Notes under the pieces: generated by a model | Told to the model about the DNA's origin: nothing | Database searches by the model: none | Seen by the model: the letters and a program-made list of their open reading frames with translations, nothing else | Shown here: positions 48,537-57,048 of the stretch, one piece after another | How positions within the stretch are numbered: position 1 is the first letter of the stretch | Layout: each line of letters opens with the position of its first letter | Program-made: the position numbers and the translations under genes | Source: Ardenticatenaceae bacterium | GTDB taxonomy: Bacteria > Chloroflexota > Anaerolineae > Promineifilales > Promineifilaceae | Reading direction: 5' to 3' | NCBI GenBank assembly: GCA_020634315.1 | Contig: JACKBV010000014.1 | Span: 1-64,000 of the forward strand | Length of the DNA: 64,000 bases

Positions 48537-48947
48537 ATGAACACGTCACTAAAAGATGCTTACATCATTGTTGTTGAAGACGATCCCAATGCCCAACTGA
48601 TCACCCTGGATTTGCTGCGATTGGGTGGCGCTACCCGTTGTTATGCGCGTAAATCAGTAGCCTCGGCGCTTTCCTATGCTGAGAATTTGCCGCAAGTCGA
48701 TTTGTTCCTGGTAGACATTAACATGCCGGGGCAAAGTGGCTATGATTTGCTCGAAACTGTACGCGCCAGCGAGAAATTTGCCAGTGCAAAAGTTGTGGCT
48801 GTCACGGCCGGTACGCTGGACGCTGATGTGAACAAAGCCCGCGAACTAGGTTTTGATGGCTTCATCAGCAAACCATTGAAAATGGCAGAGTTTGTCAAGC
48901 AAGTCGAACGCATCTTGAAAGGTGAAGTCGTCTGGGATTGGCGATAA
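48537..48947 (+). CDS. Single-domain response regulator (REC)
   Basis: The 136 residues form one receiver domain: IIVVEDDPNAQLITLDLLR (acidic pocket), LFLVDINMPGQSGYDLLE (phosphorylated Asp), VVAVTAGTLDADVNKARELG (Thr), and GFISKPLKMAEFVKQVE (Lys). No output domain is fused, so it acts by binding partners, as CheY- or DivK-like proteins do. The start at 48537 is preferred over the longer frame because the promoter ends just before it. No cognate kinase is next to it. Confidence 0.9.
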   Translation: MNTSLKDAYIIVVEDDPNAQLITLDLLRLGGATRCYARKSVASALSYAENLPQVDLFLVDINMPGQSGYDLLETVRASEKFASAKVVAVTAGTLDADVNKARELGFDGFISKPLKMAEFVKQVERILKGEVVWDWR

Positions 48948-48995
48948 CGAATCGGTAATCCGTAATTGGTCAGGCTCACAACGAGCAGATTACGG
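48945..48995. repeat. Intergenic (GGTAATCGGT)-type repeat
   Basis: AATCGGTAATCCGTAATTGG followed by AGATTACGGAG, related to the tracts at 8816-8866, 9608-9705 and 49445-49535. Part pairs with itself in inverse orientation. Confidence 0.4.
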
Positions 48996-48998
48996 AGA

Positions 48999-49442
48999 AT
49001 GGATAGCAAGAGCATGTATAGTACCCGTCCCCGCATAGATTGGGAGAAACAGTTGATACGGATTGTATTGGGATGGGTGATGCTTGTACTGACTGCTTGC
49101 AGCTTGTTAAATCGGGACGCCTCTGCTGCTACCCTAGGACACGATACGCAGCTAGAAATTGAAGCGATAACGACTTGTAGTCAGGCTTGTCGGGAACGAG
49201 GTCAGTGCGGCACGACTGCGGAGCAGGGAACAGTTGTGTTAGGGGGTGTTTTTCAGCCACTCACAAATAGCCACGATATGTTTTTCCCCATTGACACCCG
49301 TGTATCGATTAACGGGGTTACACCCTATGTACTCCGGCAAGTATCCGACGGGCAGCAGTTTTCGATCAATTTCTACAATGTTATTGCACCAGATGGCAAA
49401 TCGGGATGGGTAGCCGGGTGGTGTCTAGCTGCACCACAATAA
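48999..49442 (+). CDS. Small secreted lipoprotein-like protein
   Basis: The 147-residue product has a hydrophobic helix with lipobox-like LVLTAC (about residues 29-34), a Cys-rich stretch (TTCSQACRERGQCGTTAEQG), and a C-terminal part with GWVAGWCLAAPQ that resembles a short SH3-type domain. The start is uncertain: ATG at 48999 has GGAG one base ahead, which is too close, and another in-frame ATG lies at 49014. Function unknown. Confidence 0.6.
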   Translation: MDSKSMYSTRPRIDWEKQLIRIVLGWVMLVLTACSLLNRDASAATLGHDTQLEIEAITTCSQACRERGQCGTTAEQGTVVLGGVFQPLTNSHDMFFPIDTRVSINGVTPYVLRQVSDGQQFSINFYNVIAPDGKSGWVAGWCLAAPQ

Positions 49443-49444
49443 TT

Positions 49445-49535
49445 CTATCTGGTAATCGGTGATCGGTTATCAGTTCGTAATTGGCCTTTTAGAAGATTAC
49501 GATAGTGGTCGGTCACGATTGAAGTAAAGAGATTA
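49445..49535. repeat. Intergenic (GGTAATCGGT)-type repeat
   Basis: GGTAATCGGTGATCGGTTATC followed by CGTAATTGGCC, then AAGATTACGATAG. Placed just before xdhC. It is related to the tracts near 8.8, 9.6 and 48.9 kb. Confidence 0.4.
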
Positions 49536-49540
49536 CCTCC

Positions 49541-50347
49541 ATGCACAATGACTTTAACTCACAACTCCTGGCGGAATTAGCGGCAGCACAGGCTGCCGGA
49601 GAGCCGGTGGTGTTGGCGGTGATTGTCAAAGCACGCGGGTCGGTGCCACGCCATGTTGGGGCAAAAATGTTGGTTTACGAAAACGGCCGTATCTCTGGCT
49701 CGATTGGCGGCGGAGAAATGGAGGCGCGTGTGGTGCAGGAAGCGGCCGTTTCCCTCAACGACAACCAACCCCGTATTGTACCTTACACATTTATCGACCC
49801 AGAGCGCGGCGACCCCGGCGTGTGTGGCGGCGAAATCGAAGTCTACATCGAGCCATACTTACCACCGGCAGCCGTGTTCATCGTTGGGTGTGGGCATGTT
49901 GGTCAGGCGGTTGCCGATCTGGCCCATTGGTTAGGCTACCAGGTTGTCGTCACCGATGATCGCACTGAGTTAGTGACGCCAGAACAAATTCCCCATGCGG
50001 ACGTTTACCTGCCTGGCGACCTTGCCACCATATTAACGCAGCACCGCGTTACCCACAGTACATACATTGTCGTTGTCACGCGCAATGTTGAAGTAGATCG
50101 CCGCATTTTGCCCTTGCTGCTCGACACCCCTGCCCCCTACATTGGCGTGATGGGCAGCCGTCGCCGCTGGATGGAAACAGAACGGTTGCTGCTCGCCGAT
50201 GGTGTCACAGAATCCCAATTAACCCGCATTCATGCCCCGATTGGGCTAGAATTAAACGCAGAAACGCCGGCCGAAATAGCCGTTAGCATTTTGGCAGAAG
50301 TCATTATGCAGCGACGTGGCGGCGATGGAAAACGGATGTCCCTATGA
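49541..50347 (+). CDS. XdhC/CoxI-family molybdenum hydroxylase maturation factor
   Basis: The 268-residue protein starts with an XdhC domain (VIVKARGSVPRHVGAKMLVYENGRISGSIGGGEMEARVV) and ends with a Rossmann domain (VFIVGCGHVGQAVADLAHWL, then VTDDRTELVTPE, then YIGVMGSRRRWMETERLL). XdhC proteins bind molybdenum cofactor, protect it and insert the sulfurated form into the apoenzyme. The last four bases overlap the start of the FAD/[2Fe-2S] subunit (ATGA), so the two are translated together. AAAGAG is the only weak ribosome binding site. Confidence 0.9.
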   Translation: MHNDFNSQLLAELAAAQAAGEPVVLAVIVKARGSVPRHVGAKMLVYENGRISGSIGGGEMEARVVQEAAVSLNDNQPRIVPYTFIDPERGDPGVCGGEIEVYIEPYLPPAAVFIVGCGHVGQAVADLAHWLGYQVVVTDDRTELVTPEQIPHADVYLPGDLATILTQHRVTHSTYIVVVTRNVEVDRRILPLLLDTPAPYIGVMGSRRRWMETERLLLADGVTESQLTRIHAPIGLELNAETPAEIAVSILAEVIMQRRGGDGKRMSL

Positions 50348-51786
50348 TCAATACAAAACCCCACTTGATTACCCGTTATGAAACACCAACGACGCTGGAA
50401 AGGGCGCTGGAACTGCTGGCCGAATACGGCCGTTCCGCCCGTTTAGTCGCTGGTGGCACCGATATTTTACTGGAGCTAGAGCGTGGACAGCGCCCCGATG
50501 TAACGACGTTGATCGATGTTACGCGCATCCCTGGCCTTAACCAGATTACACAGGATGACGCAGGCCACATTCATCTGGGGCCATTGGTGACGCACAATCA
50601 GGTGATTGATGCGGCGCTGGTTGTGCAATATGGGCTGCCATTGGCCCAGGCGTGTTGGGAATTGGCTTCCCCGCAAATTCGCAATCGCGCCACCGTGGCC
50701 GGAAATGTGATTACGGCCAGCCCAGCCAACGACACGATCAGCGCTTTACATGCTTTAGAGGCCAGCGTGACGTTAGCATCAGTAAACGGCCGTCGCACCC
50801 TGCCCCTCACCGCTTTCTACACGGGCGTGCGCCGCACCGTCATGCAGCCCGACGAGATGCTCGTAGACATCAGTTTCCCGGCTTTGCCCGCAACGGCACG
50901 CGGTGTATTTGTGAAATTGGGCTTACGCCGTGCGCAGGCTATCTCCGTTGTGCATCTGGCATTGGTGCTTGATTTTGCTGGCGATGTCGTGCAGCGAGCA
51001 CGCATTGCTTTGGGCAGCGTTGCGCCGACCATCATTGCCGCGCCAGCGGCAGAAGAATATCTAAGCGGCAAACCGTTGACCGAGGAGACAATAGGGGAAG
51101 CGGCTCATCTGGCAGCGGCAGCAGCCACGCCGATTGATGATGTGCGCGGCCCGGCCGCCTACCGCAGCGAGATGGTGCGCGTGATGAGCAAACGGGCGCT
51201 GGAGGCAATTCGGGACGGCGAAGAGCGGTCACAATGGCCGCATGATCCGGTAATGCTTTGGGGAGACACAAAAGGGCTGTATCCCACTGGCGAGAATTTT
51301 GCCGCCACGCATGATCCCGACACGCCAATTACAGCAACGGTAAATGGCAAAACGGTAACGGCCGTTGGCGTTCATAAAACCTTGCTGCGTTGGCTGCGCG
51401 AAGCAGGCTTCCTGACCGGCACAAAAGAAGGCTGCGCCGAGGGAGAATGCGGCGCATGCACCGTTTACCTGGATGGCATGGCCGTCATGTCTTGTTTGGT
51501 GCCTGCGCCGCGTGCACACGGAGCCACCATTGTCACGATTGAGGGCTTGGGAGACGCTGCCGAGCAGTTGCACCCATTGCAGCAAACCTTTGTCGAAACG
51601 GGCGCCGTGCAATGTGGTTACTGCATCCCTGGCTTTCTCATGTCCGGTGCCAAGCTCCTTGAAGAGCAGCCACATCCTGACCATACACACATCCAACAGG
51701 CGTTCACCGGCAATTTGTGCCGCTGCACGGGCTATTACAAAATCATCGAAGCGGTGGAAAAAGCCGCAGAATCAAGCCCGGCATGA
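50344..51786 (+). CDS. Fused FAD-binding and [2Fe-2S] subunit of a molybdenum hydroxylase
   Basis: Of 480 residues, about 1-290 are a CoxM-type FAD domain (ARLVAGGTDILLELERGQRP; IGPL-like LGPLVTHNQV; SPQIRNRATVAGNVITASPANDT) and about 325-478 a ferredoxin-type domain with two clusters: C-A-E-G-E-C-G-A-C-x11-C and C-G-Y-C ... L-C-R-C-T-G-Y. The order FAD then iron-sulfur is reversed from the XDH small subunit and replaces two genes. Electrons would pass from the molybdenum subunit at 52213 through both clusters to FAD. Overlaps xdhC by 4 bases. Confidence 0.9.
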   Translation: MINTKPHLITRYETPTTLERALELLAEYGRSARLVAGGTDILLELERGQRPDVTTLIDVTRIPGLNQITQDDAGHIHLGPLVTHNQVIDAALVVQYGLPLAQACWELASPQIRNRATVAGNVITASPANDTISALHALEASVTLASVNGRRTLPLTAFYTGVRRTVMQPDEMLVDISFPALPATARGVFVKLGLRRAQAISVVHLALVLDFAGDVVQRARIALGSVAPTIIAAPAAEEYLSGKPLTEETIGEAAHLAAAAATPIDDVRGPAAYRSEMVRVMSKRALEAIRDGEERSQWPHDPVMLWGDTKGLYPTGENFAATHDPDTPITATVNGKTVTAVGVHKTLLRWLREAGFLTGTKEGCAEGECGACTVYLDGMAVMSCLVPAPRAHGATIVTIEGLGDAAEQLHPLQQTFVETGAVQCGYCIPGFLMSGAKLLEEQPHPDHTHIQQAFTGNLCRCTGYYKIIEAVEKAAESSPA

Positions 51787-51841
51787 TATGATATTGAATA
51801 AGGCGATTGGCTGAATCACGTATTTTTTGGAGGTTTAAGCG

Positions 51842-52207
51842 ATGCGATTAGAAAAGAAAAGAGACGCGGAACTGGCGAAACGAAAAGGCCAGGCTAACAA
51901 AACTATCATTCAGTTGATATGGCTCGGCATTTCGTTTTTCGTTGCCTACTTTATTGCGAATTTGGTTATCCTGGCACCCGGTAATGGGCTGGTGACATAC
52001 CGACAAATTTACAGCGCTCTCCAAATCCCCTCCAGCAAAGTGCCTGAATGGGTTCTTTTAGGAGGCGTGATGCTCATTATCGTTTTCATTATGCAGTTCA
52101 TCTTCTTTATCGGGTTCTTTTTTACCAGCCATGAAGGGCGGCGCAGAACAGGAACACCCTCGCTCTATTCTCGCAATGAGGATCCGCTCGACAATAAATA
52201 CGAATAA
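51842..52207 (+). CDS. Two-helix membrane protein inserted in the molybdenum hydroxylase operon
   Basis: GGAGG stands nine bases before the ATG. The 121-residue protein has a basic N-terminus (MRLEKKRDAELAKRKGQ), a helix LIWLGISFFVAYFIANLVIL (about 25-45) and a second helix GGVMLIIVFIMQFIFFIGFF (about 75-95), with charged loops and a C-terminal tail RNEDPLDNKYE. No family is recognised. It lies 5 bases before the molybdopterin subunit gene and may anchor or supply quinone electrons to the enzyme. Inferred from position. Confidence 0.7.
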   Translation: MRLEKKRDAELAKRKGQANKTIIQLIWLGISFFVAYFIANLVILAPGNGLVTYRQIYSALQIPSSKVPEWVLLGGVMLIIVFIMQFIFFIGFFFTSHEGRRRTGTPSLYSRNEDPLDNKYE

Positions 52208-52212
52208 TAACC

Positions 52213-54453
52213 ATGACCTCGCTAAACCAACTATCTTCCCAATCACTCCATCGGGTTGACGCCGTCGGAAAAATTACGGGCGCGGCTCAATATCCCGGCG
52301 ATATTACCCCTGATAATTTGCTGCATGGCAAAATTCTTTTTAGTGCTCAGCCACATGCACGCATGTTGGCGATTGACTTGGATAAGGCGCTGGCTGTGCC
52401 TGGTGTCATCGCCATTTTTACGGCGAAAGATGTGCCGGTGAATGAGTATGGCCTGATCACGTCTGACCAGCCAGTGCTGGTTGGCTTGGGCAGCAGTAAG
52501 CCCTATGCCGAAATCAGCCGCTGGGAAGGGGATCAGGTGGCCGTCATCGTTGCCGAGACGGAAGAAGCGGCGGCGGAAGCCCGCGCACTCATCGACGTGA
52601 CCTGGGAACCGCTGCCGGTGATCACCGATATATTTGAGGCAATGAAAGATGAGGTCATCATCCATCCTGACACGGATACGAATGTGCTCAAGCATTACAA
52701 AATCCGCAAAGGGGATATGGATGCTGGCTGGGCGGCAGCAGATGTGGTGATTGAAGGGGAATATAAGCTGCCTTATCAGGAACATGCATATTTGCAGCCG
52801 GAAGCGGCCGTTAGTTACATTGACGAAATGGGGCGTATTACTGTCGAAATTGCTGGACAGTGGACGCACGAAGACCGCGAACAAATTGCTCATGCGTTGG
52901 GTGTGCCAGAGGAAAAGGTGCGGGTTATTTACCCGGCTATCGGTGGCGCATTTGGCGGTCGTGAGGATATGTCGCTGCAAATTGTGATGGGCTTGGCGGC
53001 AATGCGTCTGCATGAAATGGGGGTTCATCGCCCGTTGCGCATCATTTGGTCGCGCACGGAGAGTATTGTCGGCCATCACAAACGCCATCCAGCGGTGGTG
53101 CGGACAAAGTGGGGGGCGACGAAAGAGGGGAAGATTACGGCCGTTTCCGCTGAAGCCTATACGAACAGCGGTGCTTATATGTATACCAGCACCAAAGTAT
53201 TGGGCAACCTGCACCTCATGGTAACTGGCCCTTATGAAGTGCCTAACGCACATATCGACAGCTATACCATTACCACCAACAACGTGCCCGGCGGCGCATT
53301 TCGTGGCTTTGGTGGCCCACAGGGCGCACTTGCCGCCGAAACGCAAATGAACAAGCTGGCCGAAGTGCTGGGCATCGATCCGGTCGAATTGCGCTTGCGC
53401 AATGTGCTGCGCGAAGGCAGCCTGCTAACTGTGCAAACGCCCATTCCGCCCGGTGTCAGCATGGCAGAGGTGGTTAGTGGCTGTGCCGAAAAGGCAGCGT
53501 GGGGAGCCAAAGCTGCCCATGTGGCGCACAACAGTTTGCAATCATTACCGGCAAATCCAAAAGCTTTGCGGCATGGACGTGGGTTTGCTTGTGCCCTGAA
53601 AAATATCGGGTTTTCGTTTGCGGCACCGGAAAGTTGTGATGCGATTATTGAATTGCATGGCAAAGCGGAAATTGAGCGCGTGGTGCTGCGCCATGCGGCG
53701 GCCGAAGTGGGACAGGGCACGCATTCGGCGCTGCGACAAATGGCCGCGGCGGCTGTTGGCGTCACGGTGGAGCGGGTGGAGTTGGTGATGTCGGATACGG
53801 CCGTTACCCCCAATTCCGGTTCTGTGTCCGCATCGCGCATGACCTTTATGGCGGGCAATGCCATTCGCGGCGCGGCCGAACAAGCTTTACAAGCGTGGAC
53901 AAACGAAGAGCGTCCGGCTATCGCTCACTACACGTATGTGCCGCCCCGTACGGAGATGTATGATGCGGAGACTGGCGTCTGTATGCCCAATTTCAGCTAC
54001 GGTTATGTGGCTGAAGCCGTTGACCTGACGGTGGATGTGGAAACAGGCCATATTTTTGTTGAACGTGTCGTTTGTGCCGACGATGTCGGCAAAGCTGTAA
54101 ATCCGCAGATCATTGAGGGGCAAATTGAGGGGGCGGTGACACAGGGATTTGGCTATGCTGTGATGGAGGATTTGCAAGTGCGAAACGGCCGTATTCAAAA
54201 TCCATACTTCAGCCAATACCTCATCCCCGGCATCAAAGATATTCCGGGGCGCGTCGATTCGGTGATTATGGAAATCCCCAACCCCACTGGCCCTTGGGGG
54301 GCACGTGGTATGGCGGAAATGCCACTCTTGCCATTAGCTCCCGCTATCATTGCGGCTCTGCACGATGCCACCGGTATCTGGTTCGATGAAATCCCATTGT
54401 TACCATATCATGTGATTGCCAAACTGCGGCAGCATGAAGCATCAACCGCATAG
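52213..54453 (+). CDS. Molybdopterin-binding subunit of a xanthine-dehydrogenase/CoxL-type hydroxylase
   Basis: The 746-residue protein follows the large-subunit order: HRVDAVGKITGAAQYPGD, AVPGVIAIFTAKDVP, the molybdopterin loop GGAFGGREDMSLQIVMGLAA, GGAFRGFGGPQGALAAETQM, PNSGSVSASRMTFMAGNA, and near the C-terminus RGMAEMPLLPLAPAIIAALHDATG, where the Glu is the expected catalytic base. No CoxL signature C-x-x-x-C-S-F-R (VAYxCSFR) is seen, so CO oxidation is unlikely; aldehyde or purine hydroxylation fits better. With YqeB and YqeC in the window a selenium-dependent form is possible. Confidence 0.9.
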   Translation: MTSLNQLSSQSLHRVDAVGKITGAAQYPGDITPDNLLHGKILFSAQPHARMLAIDLDKALAVPGVIAIFTAKDVPVNEYGLITSDQPVLVGLGSSKPYAEISRWEGDQVAVIVAETEEAAAEARALIDVTWEPLPVITDIFEAMKDEVIIHPDTDTNVLKHYKIRKGDMDAGWAAADVVIEGEYKLPYQEHAYLQPEAAVSYIDEMGRITVEIAGQWTHEDREQIAHALGVPEEKVRVIYPAIGGAFGGREDMSLQIVMGLAAMRLHEMGVHRPLRIIWSRTESIVGHHKRHPAVVRTKWGATKEGKITAVSAEAYTNSGAYMYTSTKVLGNLHLMVTGPYEVPNAHIDSYTITTNNVPGGAFRGFGGPQGALAAETQMNKLAEVLGIDPVELRLRNVLREGSLLTVQTPIPPGVSMAEVVSGCAEKAAWGAKAAHVAHNSLQSLPANPKALRHGRGFACALKNIGFSFAAPESCDAIIELHGKAEIERVVLRHAAAEVGQGTHSALRQMAAAAVGVTVERVELVMSDTAVTPNSGSVSASRMTFMAGNAIRGAAEQALQAWTNEERPAIAHYTYVPPRTEMYDAETGVCMPNFSYGYVAEAVDLTVDVETGHIFVERVVCADDVGKAVNPQIIEGQIEGAVTQGFGYAVMEDLQVRNGRIQNPYFSQYLIPGIKDIPGRVDSVIMEIPNPTGPWGARGMAEMPLLPLAPAIIAALHDATGIWFDEIPLLPYHVIAKLRQHEASTA

Positions 54454-54488
54454 CAAATATCTGCTGATAGCAAACAGACATATGAGCG

Positions 54489-54518
54489 AACCCCCTCAAC
54501 ACAGGGGGTTTGTTTTTT
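54489..54518 (+). terminator. Rho-independent terminator of the molybdenum hydroxylase operon
   Basis: AACCCCCT-CAACAC-AGGGGGTT followed by TGTTTTTT. It lies 35 bases after the stop of the large subunit. Confidence 0.85.
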
Positions 54519-54682
54519 GCGGCTCACAGAGATTTGCCCTTACAAAGCCGCTGTGGACGTGTAAGGCGGATTGTAAGCCATCAGAGCGTACATTATAGGG
54601 TAGATTTTGCACGCATTCTTCTTCTATGAAGTCTTATGAAAATTCAGGGGCTGGTATGCCACAAGTAAATGCGTAAAGGTGG

Positions 54683-56209
54683 TTGGAGCCAAAAATACCA
54701 GCAAATACGGAAAAACAGGTTGTGAAGTTACCAACTATGGAAGCAAAACAGTGGGTTAATCATTCTATTCAAACCAGCATTTATCAACCAATTCAATCAC
54801 GAACAGAACAACTGCTGCGAAACTTGATTGTCGTCTTATTCATCCTCAGCGATTTGCTGATGATGACACTGGCTTTTCATATAGGCAAAGTCGTTGCGAT
54901 GGCCGTCAATCCCGCCATGACGCTTGATGGAACAAATAATACCTACACAGTCTTCATCATTTTGTCCTGGATTGTCATTTATGGAATTGCGGGCTTGTAT
55001 GGACGCAGACGTCTTTTCAATAATGCTCATGAATTTCGGCTCATTTTCCAGGCGACAACATCCGGGGCGTTGGCGATTATTTTCGTCGGCTATATGTGGC
55101 AGTACACGGTTATTGACAGATGGTGGCTGATGGTCGCCTGGGGGCTTTCCTTCCTCATGGTTGGTTTAGGACGATCTGGCGTGCGCTTGATCATCTATTT
55201 GATTAGAAAACGAGGCCATTTGTTAGTTCCGACGCTGCTTGTGGGTGTTAGCCCGGAAAGTTATTACTTGGGAGAACAGTTCGCACAATCAAAAAGCGCC
55301 GGCATACGCATTGTTGGGTTTGCCGATGATAACCTGCGCGTGGGAGCCAAATGGGGCAATTTCCCAGTTGTGGGGTCTATTGCGCAGCTCGACGAATTGA
55401 TTCGCAATCACAACATTGAAGAGATCATCATTTCAACTGGATCGCTGGATCAGGAGCAATTGTTGTCACTTTTCAAGCGTTATGGCGTGGCTCAAGGCAT
55501 CAATCTGCGCCTGACATCTGGTTTGTTTGAAATGATTACTACCGGGGTCAAGGTCGAAGAGATCGCCAGTGTCCCGCTGGCACACATTAACAAAGTGCGT
55601 TTGACGGGCACGGCACGACTCACAAAGATGTTGACCGATTATTTCATCACCATTCCTGGTTTAATCATTGGGTCGCCGATACTTTTGGCGTTAGCTATTG
55701 CTGTCAAATTGGACTCGCCTGGCCCAATTATTCACAGACGGCGTGTTGTTGGTGTGAATGGCAAGGAGTTTGATGCGTTTAAGTTTCGCACGATGTATGT
55801 GAATGGCGATGAGATTTTAGCGCAGCATCCAGATTTGCAGGCGGAGCTGGCGCGGAATCATAAATTGAAAGATGACCCACGTATTACACGAATCGGTAAT
55901 GTTTTGCGGAAGTACAGCCTGGATGAATTACCGCAATTGTTTAACGTGGTACGGCAAGAAATGTCGTTGATTGGCCCGCGCATGATTGCGCCGAATGAGT
56001 TAGCCAAATATAACCAGTGGGATGTGAATTTGCTGACGATGCGTCCTGGGATTAGCGGGTTGTGGCAGGTAAGCGGCCGTTCTGATCTGACTTATGAGGA
56101 ACGAGTGCGCCTGGACATGTATTACATCCGCAACTGGTCGTTTGGCCTGGATTTGAGTTTGATTGCACGCACGATTCCTGTGCTGCTGTTTGGCAAGGGT
56201 GCCTATTAA
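54683..56209 (+). CDS. Polyprenyl glycosylphosphotransferase (initiating sugar transferase)
   Basis: The 508-residue protein has four or five membrane helices, a Rossmann-like middle (VPTLLVGVSPESYYLGEQFA; IVGFADDN; IEEIIISTGS), and a C-terminal catalytic domain of the WcaJ/WbaP class: KLDSPGPIIHRRRVVGVNGK, FDAFKFRTMYVNGDE, and LDELPQLFNVVRQEMSLIGPRM, then MRPGISGLWQVSGRSDLTYEERV. It puts the first sugar phosphate on undecaprenyl phosphate for exopolysaccharide. The start is uncertain: TTG at 54683 (AAAGGTGG close by), or ATG at 54737. Confidence 0.88.
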   Translation: MEPKIPANTEKQVVKLPTMEAKQWVNHSIQTSIYQPIQSRTEQLLRNLIVVLFILSDLLMMTLAFHIGKVVAMAVNPAMTLDGTNNTYTVFIILSWIVIYGIAGLYGRRRLFNNAHEFRLIFQATTSGALAIIFVGYMWQYTVIDRWWLMVAWGLSFLMVGLGRSGVRLIIYLIRKRGHLLVPTLLVGVSPESYYLGEQFAQSKSAGIRIVGFADDNLRVGAKWGNFPVVGSIAQLDELIRNHNIEEIIISTGSLDQEQLLSLFKRYGVAQGINLRLTSGLFEMITTGVKVEEIASVPLAHINKVRLTGTARLTKMLTDYFITIPGLIIGSPILLALAIAVKLDSPGPIIHRRRVVGVNGKEFDAFKFRTMYVNGDEILAQHPDLQAELARNHKLKDDPRITRIGNVLRKYSLDELPQLFNVVRQEMSLIGPRMIAPNELAKYNQWDVNLLTMRPGISGLWQVSGRSDLTYEERVRLDMYYIRNWSFGLDLSLIARTIPVLLFGKGAY

Positions 56210-56217
56210 GGTCCATC

Positions 56218-57039
56218 ATGCTGTTTTCTGACCAACTTGTACTTATTCGCGGCGGCGGCGACCTGGCAACTGGCGTTGCTTATCGTCTGCATCAGGCGGG
56301 ATTTCCCATTATTGTGTTGGAATTGGAACGGCCGTTAGTCGTGCGGCGCAAAGTGGCCCTGGCAACGGCCGTTCTCGCTGGCTCTGTGCAGATCGAAGAC
56401 CTGCATGGGCAACTCGTCCACTCCGTCGCCGAAGCCGAACAGCTTGTCCACAGTGAAACCGTCCCCGTTCTCGTCGCTCCCGACCTTGCCCCTGTCATCA
56501 CTCATCTCCAAACACCCATCTCCATCTTAGTTGATGCACGGATTGCCAAGCGCAATATTGACACGCATATCAGTCAGGCACCTCTGGTCATCGGCATGGG
56601 GCCAGGGTTTACGGCTGGTGTCGATTGCCATGCCGTCATCGAGACGATGCGCGGGCATTCGTTGGGGCGTGTGTATTGGGCGGGCAGTGCCCTACCAAAC
56701 ACGGGCACGCCGGGTATTGTCGCTGGGAAAGGGGCGGAACGGGTTTTGCGTGCGCCACAAGCAGGCAAAGTAAATTGGCAGTTGGCAATTGGCGATTCGG
56801 TGGAAGCAGGCAATGTGATAGGCGATGTGGATGGCGTGCCTGTTCTGGCCCCGTTTGCTGGTGTGGTTCGTGGTTTGATTGCCGCAGAAACGGCCGTTAC
56901 CCCTGGCTTAAAAATTGGCGATGTCGATCCGCGTGGTATCCGTGACCATTGCTTCACCATTTCGGACAAGGCTTTGGCGCTGGGCGGCGCGGTGCTGTCC
57001 GCGATTCTTGCCTTTCACAACCGTCAAAACCGCGTATAA
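56218..57039 (+). CDS. yqeB: YqeB-like selenium-dependent molybdenum hydroxylase system protein (EF2563 family)
   Basis: The 273-residue protein begins LVLIRGGGDLATGVAYRLHQAGF, the nucleotide-binding loop of EF2563 proteins, followed by LVVRRKVALATAVLAGSVQI, VLVAPDLAP, VIGMGPGFTAGVDCHAVIETMRGHSLG and a C-terminal DPRGIRDHCFTISDKALALGGAVLSAIL. YqeB, YqeC and an orphan SelD mark selenium-dependent molybdenum hydroxylases. AAGG precedes the ATG. It is on the same strand as the transferase and murJ; the reading of three genes as one unit is possible, but the functions differ. Confidence 0.88.
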   Translation: MLFSDQLVLIRGGGDLATGVAYRLHQAGFPIIVLELERPLVVRRKVALATAVLAGSVQIEDLHGQLVHSVAEAEQLVHSETVPVLVAPDLAPVITHLQTPISILVDARIAKRNIDTHISQAPLVIGMGPGFTAGVDCHAVIETMRGHSLGRVYWAGSALPNTGTPGIVAGKGAERVLRAPQAGKVNWQLAIGDSVEAGNVIGDVDGVPVLAPFAGVVRGLIAAETAVTPGLKIGDVDPRGIRDHCFTISDKALALGGAVLSAILAFHNRQNRV

Positions 57040-57040
57040 T
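57013..57040 (+). promoter_or_regulatory. Candidate promoter of murJ, leaderless type
   Basis: TTTCAC (57013-57018) and TATAAT (57035-57040) are 16 bases apart. The -10 ends eight bases before the murJ ATG and no ribosome binding site intervenes. It lies inside the 3' end of yqeB. Confidence 0.4.
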
Positions 57041-57048
57041 CCCCGCTC

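Noticed and set aside
52213..54453. CO dehydrogenase large subunit (CoxL form I)
   Set aside because: The VAYxCSFR signature is not present.
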